23,936 nucleotides of DNA, taken from Candidatus Nanohalarchaeota archaeon. GTDB taxonomy: Archaea > EX4484-52 > JAADEF01. The position numbers were made by a program, and so were the translations under genes. Position 1 is the first letter of the stretch. The number at the start of each line of letters is the position of its first letter. Shown one piece after another: positions 14,276 through 20,748 of this stretch. The stretch spans positions 1 through 23,936 of the forward strand of contig JAADEF010000076.1 in the NCBI GenBank assembly GCA_013153555.1, written 5' to 3'. The notes beneath the pieces are model-generated. The model worked only from the letters and a program-made list of their open reading frames with translations. It did not search any database and was not told the origin of the DNA.

Positions 14276-15655
14276 ATGGGTGCATTAGATAAATTAGAGG
14301 AAAAAAAAGATCCTGAAGAATTAATTACTAAAACTTATTCTGATGCTCAACATTTTGATGAAAAGCACAACTTCATGCTTACTTTTAACTCTTTACCTTC
14401 TAATTACGAAAATTTCAGTGGTTTAGTCGTAAGCATAAAAGATTGTTTTACAACTTCTGGTTTGCGAACCACAGCAGGAAGCAAAATATTAGAAGATTAT
14501 GTTCCTGTATTTGATGCTACTTTGGTTAAAAGGTTGAAAGCATCCGGTGCTTATATTTTAGGTAAAACTGCAATGGACGAATTTGGATTTGGAACTTTTT
14601 CATTGAATTGTGCTTTTAAAATTCCTAAAAATGCATTGGATAAAAAAAGAGTGGCAGGCGGATCTAGCGGTGGTGCTGGTGTTGCAACTCAGCTTTTAAA
14701 AGAACATCCTCATGTTGCTATTGCAGAAAGCACAGGAGGCAGTATTTCCAATCCTGCTGCATTTAATGGAGTGTTCAGCTTAACCCCTACTTATGGCATG
14801 ATTTCTAGATACGGGCTTATTGATTATGCAAATACCTTAGACAAACCCGGCGTAATAGCTTCATCTCTAAAAGATGTGGCATATGTTATGGATGTTCTTA
14901 AAGGAAAGGATGTTAAGGATCCTACTTCTTTGAATTATGAAAAAAGTTTTATGGAAGCGTTGTCTAATAACTCTGTTAAAAAGATCGGTGTTCTAAGTTC
15001 TTATGTTTCTAAAGTGGATGATAAAAAAATACTTTCTTCTTTTCATGATTTTGTGGACTTTTTAAACAAAGAAGATTATGATGTGGAGGAAGTGTCTTTA
15101 ACTCTAACGGATGCAGCGTTAGCTTCCTATTACATTATTGCAACTGCTGAAGCTTCCACTAATTTAGCGAAATATTGCGGAATGCGCTATGGTAAAGAAG
15201 GAGATCCCGAAGGAAAACACTTTGATGAGTATTTTAGCGAGATAAGGGGAAAATATTTTGGAGAGGAGGTGAAAAGAAGAATTATCTTAGGAAGTTTTGT
15301 TAGAATGGCAGGATATAGAGATGCTTATTATTTAAAAGCATTGAAGGTTAGAACCAAAGTAATAGAAGAATTTAAATCGCTCTTTACAAAATATGATGTG
15401 TTAATTGCTCCAACTATGCCAATTCTTCCTCCTAAAATTAATGATGCAGAAAAGCTAAAACCTCACGAAATCTATGCTTTGGATGTGCTAACTGTTCCTG
15501 TAAACTTAGCAGGCATTCCTCATATCAATATTCCTGTAAAAACTAATTCTTCATTACCTGCTGGTGTGCATTTGATAGGCAATCATTTGCAAGATGCTGA
15601 ACTTGTTAGCTTTGGCTATTGGGTTGAACAACACTATAAGGGGATTTTTCAATGA
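14276..15655 (+). CDS. gatA: Glu/Asp-tRNA amidotransferase subunit A (amidase family)
   Basis: 459 residues, slightly short for GatA (~470-490). It is the glutaminase subunit that supplies ammonia to the aminoacyl-tRNA. The Ser-cisSer-Lys triad is present: K55 in VVSIKDCFTTSGLRTTAGSKIL, S131 in RVAGGSSGGAG and S156 in STGGSISNPAAFNGVFSLTPTYGMISRYGLI. The usual GSDTGGSIRQPA block reads AESTGGSISNPA, so the common Asp and Arg are replaced by Ser. The C-terminal part (DVLIAPTMP..., VPVNLAGIPHINIPV, LPAGVHLIGNHLQDAEL) is typical. gatB is not in the window, so it must be encoded elsewhere if the enzyme is complete. Its stop overlaps the taw1 start (ATGA). Confidence 0.92.
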   Translation: MGALDKLEEKKDPEELITKTYSDAQHFDEKHNFMLTFNSLPSNYENFSGLVVSIKDCFTTSGLRTTAGSKILEDYVPVFDATLVKRLKASGAYILGKTAMDEFGFGTFSLNCAFKIPKNALDKKRVAGGSSGGAGVATQLLKEHPHVAIAESTGGSISNPAAFNGVFSLTPTYGMISRYGLIDYANTLDKPGVIASSLKDVAYVMDVLKGKDVKDPTSLNYEKSFMEALSNNSVKKIGVLSSYVSKVDDKKILSSFHDFVDFLNKEDYDVEEVSLTLTDAALASYYIIATAEASTNLAKYCGMRYGKEGDPEGKHFDEYFSEIRGKYFGEEVKRRIILGSFVRMAGYRDAYYLKALKVRTKVIEEFKSLFTKYDVLIAPTMPILPPKINDAEKLKPHEIYALDVLTVPVNLAGIPHINIPVKTNSSLPAGVHLIGNHLQDAELVSFGYWVEQHYKGIFQ

Positions 15656-16680
15656 CTTCTGAATTAGCCATACCTTTTGAAATTAAAGTACAGCTTAAAA
15701 AAAAGAAATACGGCATAGCAGGACAGCAAGGAGCTGTTCAAATATGCAGTTGGACTAAAAAAGCTTTGAAAAAAGAGGCTGTATGCTATAAGAATAAGTT
15801 TTACGGCATAGATACGCATAGATGTGCAGAAGTTACTCCTCTTGCTATGTTGTGTTCACAAAACTGCATTTTTTGTTGGAGACCTATGGAATTTATGAAG
15901 TTTAAAGAGCCTTCTCGAGAAGAAGTTGATCCTCCTGAAAAACTCATAGAATCTCTTTTAAAAGAAAGAAAAAAGCTGTTGTCCGGTTTTAAAGGTAATG
16001 AGGCAGTGGATGAAGCACTTTTAAAAGAAGCACAGCATCCTACTCACTGGGCCATTTCATTATCCGGAGAGCCTACTCTTTATCCTAGATTGGCTGAAAT
16101 GATTAAACTATTGAAAGAAAAATATGGTGCAGAAACCGTTTTTGTAGTAAGCAACGGCATGCATCCAGAAAGGTTTCGAGAGATGTATGAGCTTCGCAAT
16201 GCAATGCCGTCTCAAATTTACATTTCTATTGATGCACCTACTAAGGAGCTTTTTAAAAAAATAAATAGAAGCGTATACGAGGATGGTTGGGAAAGGCTCC
16301 ATAAAACTTTGGAAATTTTAAGCAAACTTCCTGTGAGAAAAGTGGCAAGATTAACACTTATTAAAGGACTGAACGATTCTCCTCATCATATGAAAGATTT
16401 TGCTGATTTGTTTGTAAAAGGAAATTTTGATTTTATAGAAATTAAGGCATATATGTGGCTAGGATATTCACGAAGGCGCTTAAAGATGGAAAACATGCCC
16501 ACTCATGAAGAAGTTAGAGAATATGCTCGCAAACTTCTTCATTACTTACCTCATCACAAATTTGAAGATGAAGTTAAAATGTCAAGAATAGTACTTATAA
16601 AAAATCAACATTCTCCTTTCCCTACTTTGTTAAGGGAAAGATCTCCTTCTTTGGCAGGCATACCTTACGATAAAGCCTAA
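15652..16680 (+). CDS. taw1: tRNA 4-demethylwyosine synthase Taw1 (radical SAM)
   Basis: 342 residues. It makes the tricyclic imidazopurine core of wyosine at G37 of tRNA-Phe from N1-methylguanosine and pyruvate. The radical-SAM cluster motif is C68-x3-C72-x2-C75 (MLCSQNCIFCWRP). Three upstream cysteines, C32, C45 and C58, are spaced 13 and 13, exactly the pattern that holds the second [4Fe-4S] cluster in Methanocaldococcus Taw1. The pyruvate-binding lysine region and SAM-core strands follow (HWAISLSGEPTLYP, VFVVSNGMHPERF, QIYISIDAP, RLTLIKGLN, FIEIKAYMWLGYSRRRL). It is translated from an ATGA overlap with gatA. Its 3' end overlaps the convergent rfcL by 4 bp. Confidence 0.95.
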   Translation: MTSELAIPFEIKVQLKKKKYGIAGQQGAVQICSWTKKALKKEAVCYKNKFYGIDTHRCAEVTPLAMLCSQNCIFCWRPMEFMKFKEPSREEVDPPEKLIESLLKERKKLLSGFKGNEAVDEALLKEAQHPTHWAISLSGEPTLYPRLAEMIKLLKEKYGAETVFVVSNGMHPERFREMYELRNAMPSQIYISIDAPTKELFKKINRSVYEDGWERLHKTLEILSKLPVRKVARLTLIKGLNDSPHHMKDFADLFVKGNFDFIEIKAYMWLGYSRRRLKMENMPTHEEVREYARKLLHYLPHHKFEDEVKMSRIVLIKNQHSPFPTLLRERSPSLAGIPYDKA

Positions 16681-17813
16681 TGTTTTTGTTTAAGAAGCTC
16701 TAACAAATAAAGGTAGTGGTCTTTTATTTTTTTGGTAGAGGTATGGAGCTTTTTAGCTAATTCTTGCATTTCTTCTTTTATTGCTGTTCTTTCTTCTTTT
16801 CTTTCTTTCATTAGCTTTATTTTTAAAGGGTACTGATATCGGGTAAATCCAGGATATTTTTTCTTTTTTGCAACAGCAACACCGCCTACTGCCAAAGCCT
16901 GTGCATATACTAAAAATCTCCAATATTGTCTTTTCATTATTCTTTTTCTAAACAAATCTCCACGAGCTAAATAGTAATATGCTAAAGCAACATCATCTGC
17001 ATCTTTGTATTCGATGCTTATATTCTCTCTAATCCATTCAAACAGCATATCAAAATCAACATTTAATTGAGAAGCCACAAACATTGCATTTTTGAAACTA
17101 GTTGTTTTAAAAATCACAGGCAAAACTTCAAATATTTCTTTATCATATTCTCTATACCCTAGTATTTCCAGCGCCTCTTCATATGTGATTTTTTTCTTGC
17201 TTTGTGCAAGTATTTGAAGATCGTTTATAGCACCTCTTACATCACCATTGGCTTTTTCAGCGATGAATTTCAGTGCTTTATCATCTATCTCTAACCCTTC
17301 CCTCATCGCAATATATTTTAATCTAAGGTATATCTCGCGTGCAGGAACTTTGTTATATTTTACTAACTCGCAGTATGGAAGAAGTGGTCTTAACTTATTG
17401 GTGTATGCATCATTTGCAGTAAGCACCACAGGATATTTGGATTGCTTGATGAACCTTGCTATTTCTTGAATTGCTCCTCTTTCTTCCAACCCACCTATGC
17501 CATCAACTTCATCAAACAAAATGACATGATTCGGAAGGAATAAAGTTCTTTGTTTTCCGATACCAGATGCCATTTCTCTAATTTTTTCAACATCTCTTAT
17601 GTCTGAGGCGTTGGTTTCTATGACCTGCATATGTAGTATGCGGGCAGCCAAATAAACGCTTAATGTTTTACCTGTTCCTGGTGGTCCGTAAAGTAAAAGT
17701 GCTTTGCCTTGCTTAGGGTGTTTTAACCATTCTATTACTTTCATAAGCTGTTTTTTATTTCCTAAAAATTCATCTATGCTTTTTGGAGCATATTTTATAT
17801 ACCATAATTCCAT
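16677..17813 (-). CDS. rfcL: replication factor C large subunit (short form)
   Basis: 378 residues. Clamp-loader subunit that, with RfcS, opens and loads PCNA. Visible AAA+ motifs: the N-terminal RFC box WYIKYAPKSIDEFLGNKKQ, Walker A GPPGTGKT (43-50), Walker B LFDEVDGI (D101-E102), sensor 1 VVLTANDAY and the sensor 2 block NGDVRGAINDLQIL. The helical collar follows (about 230-330). Archaeal RfcL is usually ~400-500 residues with a charged tail and a PCNA-binding PIP box. Here the protein stops at ELLKQKH and I see no PIP-like motif. A TATA-like box (TTTAAATTAA on the minus strand, around 17838) is ~25 bp upstream of the ATG, so it may have its own promoter at the end of the nurA gene. Last gene of the tyrS-side minus-strand cluster. 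Confidence 0.9.
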   Translation of the reverse strand: MELWYIKYAPKSIDEFLGNKKQLMKVIEWLKHPKQGKALLLYGPPGTGKTLSVYLAARILHMQVIETNASDIRDVEKIREMASGIGKQRTLFLPNHVILFDEVDGIGGLEERGAIQEIARFIKQSKYPVVLTANDAYTNKLRPLLPYCELVKYNKVPAREIYLRLKYIAMREGLEIDDKALKFIAEKANGDVRGAINDLQILAQSKKKITYEEALEILGYREYDKEIFEVLPVIFKTTSFKNAMFVASQLNVDFDMLFEWIRENISIEYKDADDVALAYYYLARGDLFRKRIMKRQYWRFLVYAQALAVGGVAVAKKKKYPGFTRYQYPLKIKLMKERKEERTAIKEEMQELAKKLHTSTKKIKDHYLYLLELLKQKH

Positions 17814-17845
17814 AAATCTTTCCTCTCAACCTATTAATTTAAAAT

Positions 17846-18823
17846 TTACCATTCTTTTTTGAAGATATTATGCATATCTTCCTCAAATTCTTCTTTATCA
17901 ACTAATTCTAGCATGAGATGCTTCACTTCATAATCTTTTATTTTAGCTATTTTATCTGCCTTAGCCAATAAGTAAGGATATCCTAAATAAAGAGCATCAT
18001 TACTTATAGGTATTAATGTTTGATAAATGCTGGCGGGATTATAGTGGTATGGAATTTCCATTCTGTATATTCTGCCCCGTGGGTGAAGCTTTACTGCATG
18101 AATGTATACAGGATGACTGCTTTCTTTTCCTTTAGCAATGAAATCATAGTACCAATGTGGGCTATGGGGTTGAATACTTGAAATCTCGTGCAGTATGTTT
18201 AAGCCCCTGTTACTTAAAATAGAAGAATTCTTAACCACCCCTATTACAGGGTATTTGCTGTCTAAAATGTGTTGAGCTATTTCTTCTTCTCCTGTAATGT
18301 GCATGGCTAAGCTTCCATCTTTTAAAATCATGGCAGGATTATAGTCTTTCATTATCTTTTCAATCATTTTCCATTCCAAAAATCTTCTTAATACAGCTGC
18401 TACAGTAGATGGTTGTGCTTTAAATGCTGTTCCTGTAATGCTTGGATCATATGCATTCATTTTTATTTCATTTAATCCTAGATCCTCGCCACTGAATAGA
18501 AACGCTTTTGCATCATATGTTATTTCTGATTCTAGGCGAGGAACCACACCAACTATGTATGTAGAAGTAATTACTTTGGATTCGCTGACTGCACTTATTC
18601 TTATAAGCTCTATGGCTTTACCACTACTTTCTGCAATGGTTTTATTGCTACCATCTACTGCCCATATATTTTTTGAATCTTGTGAAACCCCTTCTTTCAA
18701 TATTCTAAAATTTTCTTTTTCTATTTTTTTAATATCATACGCATCCTTTTTTCTAAGCACAGGATAAACGCTATCCGTTTTGGGTAAAGTATAAAGAAAT
18801 TCTTTGATTATTTTGAAATTCAT
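17846..18823 (-). CDS. nurA: NurA-domain nuclease
   Basis: 325 residues. NurA works with the HerA helicase in 5'-end resection of double-strand breaks. Family blocks: IWAVDGSNKTIAE (catalytic Asp D57), ILKDGSLAMH (D169), the YPVIGVVKNSSIL strand, and the C-terminal LYLGYPYLLAKADKIAKI, which takes the place of the usual GYPyPLxxAD/H block. These define an RNase H-like core with Mn-binding acidic residues. Its ATG overlaps the upstream gene's stop (ATGA), so it is co-translated with that unknown protein. herA and mre11/rad50 are not in the window. The family call rests on motif spacing rather than close similarity. Confidence 0.8.
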   Translation of the reverse strand: MNFKIIKEFLYTLPKTDSVYPVLRKKDAYDIKKIEKENFRILKEGVSQDSKNIWAVDGSNKTIAESSGKAIELIRISAVSESKVITSTYIVGVVPRLESEITYDAKAFLFSGEDLGLNEIKMNAYDPSITGTAFKAQPSTVAAVLRRFLEWKMIEKIMKDYNPAMILKDGSLAMHITGEEEIAQHILDSKYPVIGVVKNSSILSNRGLNILHEISSIQPHSPHWYYDFIAKGKESSHPVYIHAVKLHPRGRIYRMEIPYHYNPASIYQTLIPISNDALYLGYPYLLAKADKIAKIKDYEVKHLMLELVDKEEFEEDMHNIFKKEW

Positions 18824-19521
18824 TTTACAACCACCACATATCCTTCTAATTGTGAAAGAACATATACGCTTATATTTGCATATTCTATATAGGACTCATT
18901 TTCATAAATTGGCTTTTCATTGATCTTGTTAAAATCTATGCTGTATGCAACAAAAGAACACCGCGGATATCTTAACGGCCTTATGTCTTCTGCATTAAAC
19001 GCATCTTTATAGCTTTTTATTTTTTCATAGCAATCGGGCGGTAAGATGTCTTGGAGAGCGTAGGAGGGATTAGTATCATTTATTCTTAAAGGAGGTACGC
19101 TAAGATTAGATTTTAACTCCTCACAAATATCTTTATTTTTAACTATTTTAAATTCATTTAGTTTAACTCCTTTAAGCATGCCTTTTATTTTAGCTATTTT
19201 ACTATCTCTAACCTTTCCTGCTAAATATAGGTCTTCATCATCATTTATGATTTTAAGCATGCCGTAATTTAAATCAATATAGCTTGTAAGAATTTTGACC
19301 TTAGTTTCTTTTACAAGTATGGGATCAGTAGAACTGAACATTCCGTAAAAAGTATCGTTTTGTTGTGTGGTTATGTTTATTACCACACACCCTTTTTTAT
19401 TATTTATTTCATACACACCATACCACACACCTTTTAGATTTAATGCTTTTTCTTTTGAATAGCCGAGAGTATGAGATACCTCTTCTTGCCTTAATCCGTA
19501 GAATATAATAAGGCATAGCAA
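18820..19521 (-). CDS. unknown exported protein, 5' end probably frameshifted
   Basis: The open frame from a TTG at 19521 gives 233 residues beginning inside a hydrophobic stretch (LCLIIFYG). Reading the same frame further upstream continues the hydrophobic helix (RVLLLSFSIIILLCLIIFYG) but meets no start codon. An ATG at 19559 sits 7 nt after AAGGTGAT, the ideal place, but its frame stops after 10 codons. One extra base in the CCC run right after that ATG would join it to the long frame and give a perfect signal anchor (MPRVLLLSFSIIILLC). The rest is a soluble beta-rich region (LKGVWYGVYEINNKKGCVVINIT...YGMFSSTDPILVKETKVKILTSYIDLNYGMLKIINDDEDLYLAGKV) and a Cys-containing C-terminal part (DICEEL, PPDCYEKI, RCSFVAYSID). 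Family not recognised. Its stop overlaps the nurA start, and tyrS ends 8 bp before the ATG. Confidence 0.7.
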   Translation of the reverse strand: MLCLIIFYGLRQEEVSHTLGYSKEKALNLKGVWYGVYEINNKKGCVVINITTQQNDTFYGMFSSTDPILVKETKVKILTSYIDLNYGMLKIINDDEDLYLAGKVRDSKIAKIKGMLKGVKLNEFKIVKNKDICEELKSNLSVPPLRINDTNPSYALQDILPPDCYEKIKSYKDAFNAEDIRPLRYPRCSFVAYSIDFNKINEKPIYENESYIEYANISVYVLSQLEGYVVVVK

Positions 19522-19566
19522 AATTATTATAGAGAAAGATAAAAGAAGTACTCGGGCATTGATGCT

Positions 19567-19574
19567 ATCACCTT
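19567..19574 (-). promoter_or_regulatory. Shine-Dalgarno before the unknown exported protein
   Basis: AAGGTGAT on the minus strand, containing the tyrS stop TGA, is 7 nt upstream of the ATG at 19559-19557. It marks that ATG, not the TTG at 19521, as the intended start. Confidence 0.55.
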
Positions 19575-20659
19575 GTGATCTGTTGTTCTTTCATAAATAA
19601 ATATAGTTCTTTTGCCTTTTTATTTTTTTCGAAGTGTTCTCTTATAGGCGAGATCATTTCATTTAGCTCTTTTGCTAACGCCTCTTTTAAATCCAAAGGA
19701 TGCACCTCTCCTTTTTTATATGCTCGCTCCATCTCTTCGTAGCTTTTAAATTCAACATTACCTCCAAATTTAGCAGGTCTTTCAACTATTACTTCTTGCT
19801 TAACTCTGAATATGATTTCTTTGAAATACTGCAAGATAGGGTTGTCCTCTACTTGCTTTGGAGGAGTATATGCTTTTCTTAACTTTCTTCTTATATCTTC
19901 ATAGCTATCATGTACGAAGATAGCTGTATCGGGTTTTGATTTGCTCATTTTAGAGGTTATAAGCACATCCTTCCTTGCATCCTCATCCATTTGCTGAGGC
20001 TTTACTGGCCCTTGCAAACCCATTAGCAGGTTGTGATGCACCGCTACTGGCTTCTTCCAGTCAAGCTTTTCCGCTATTTCCCTTGCAAGCATGTTAACCT
20101 TTCTTTGATCCAAGCCAAGCTGACAGATATCAACATCCATATAGAAGATATCTGCTGCCTGCATGGAAGGATAAAAAACAACAGCAGTCTGATTATCTAA
20201 GCTCTCGCCCCTTCCTGCAATTGTTAAGGCTCTTAGCGTTCTTCTTAAAGTATGATTCCTTGCTATAGTAAGCACTTTTTTCCAGTATTCTTCATCACTT
20301 ATGAAATCTTTATGCCAGTGCACCCTTACCTTGCTCATATCAGCAAGCTTTGATGCTTTCCATACTTCTAAAAAGTATTCTCCTGCCTTTCTTATTACTT
20401 CTAAATTACCTCCAAACTTGTTATTGATCCAAGCAAAGCTGTCTGCTAAAAGCAAATGAAATTCTATACCTGCTTTTTGCATTTCTCTTATTAGCAAGGG
20501 CCTATAAATACCCACAGGAATGTGTGCTAAACCACTCGGCTCAAAACCATCATAAGCTTTAGGCTTATTTTTTGTTTCAAACAGCTGTCTGAGCTCTTGC
20601 TCAGTAATGATTTCATAAGCAAAACCTTTGATGATACTTATCCTTTCCTCCACATCCAT
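19568..20659 (-). CDS. tyrS: tyrosyl-tRNA synthetase
   Basis: 363 residues, class I synthetase of the archaeal/eukaryotic type. The substrate tyrosine pocket is KAYDGFEPSG (Y36). The HIGH-box position reads AHIPVG rather than HLGH. The central block YPSMQAADIFYMDVDICQLGLDQRKVNMLARE is diagnostic for TyrRS, and the KMSKS loop is TSKMSKSKPDTAIFV. A C-terminal helical anticodon-binding part follows (HPLDLKEALAKELNEMISPIREHFEKNKKAKELYLFM). Leaderless-type start: TATA-like TTTAAAAG is ~27 bp upstream on the minus strand. First gene of a minus-strand cluster with the unknown exported protein, nurA and rfcL. Confidence 0.95.
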   Translation of the reverse strand: MDVEERISIIKGFAYEIITEQELRQLFETKNKPKAYDGFEPSGLAHIPVGIYRPLLIREMQKAGIEFHLLLADSFAWINNKFGGNLEVIRKAGEYFLEVWKASKLADMSKVRVHWHKDFISDEEYWKKVLTIARNHTLRRTLRALTIAGRGESLDNQTAVVFYPSMQAADIFYMDVDICQLGLDQRKVNMLAREIAEKLDWKKPVAVHHNLLMGLQGPVKPQQMDEDARKDVLITSKMSKSKPDTAIFVHDSYEDIRRKLRKAYTPPKQVEDNPILQYFKEIIFRVKQEVIVERPAKFGGNVEFKSYEEMERAYKKGEVHPLDLKEALAKELNEMISPIREHFEKNKKAKELYLFMKEQQITR

Positions 20660-20748
20660 ATTAGTGATTATTGGACTTAACTTTTAAATTAGTGATCTTT
20701 TAGCTTTTAATTTAAAAATCTTTATATAACCTTATCCATAAATTACAT
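20660..20748. promoter_or_regulatory. divergent promoter region, tyrS / lyase-like gene
   Basis: The minus-strand TATA-like box (forward CTTTTAAATT, 20681-20690) is 26-27 bp from the tyrS ATG. The plus-strand box TTTATATA (20721-20728), the best canonical archaeal TATA in the window, is ~25 bp from the ATG at 20749. A direct repeat ATTAGTGAT (20660-20668 and 20688-20696, 28 bp apart) brackets the tyrS box. Confidence 0.6.

Noticed and set aside
16677..20659. A defence island built on the NurA-like nuclease
   Set aside because: HerA, Argonaute, restriction or other defence genes are absent; neighbours are tyrS and rfcL, which suggests housekeeping repair.
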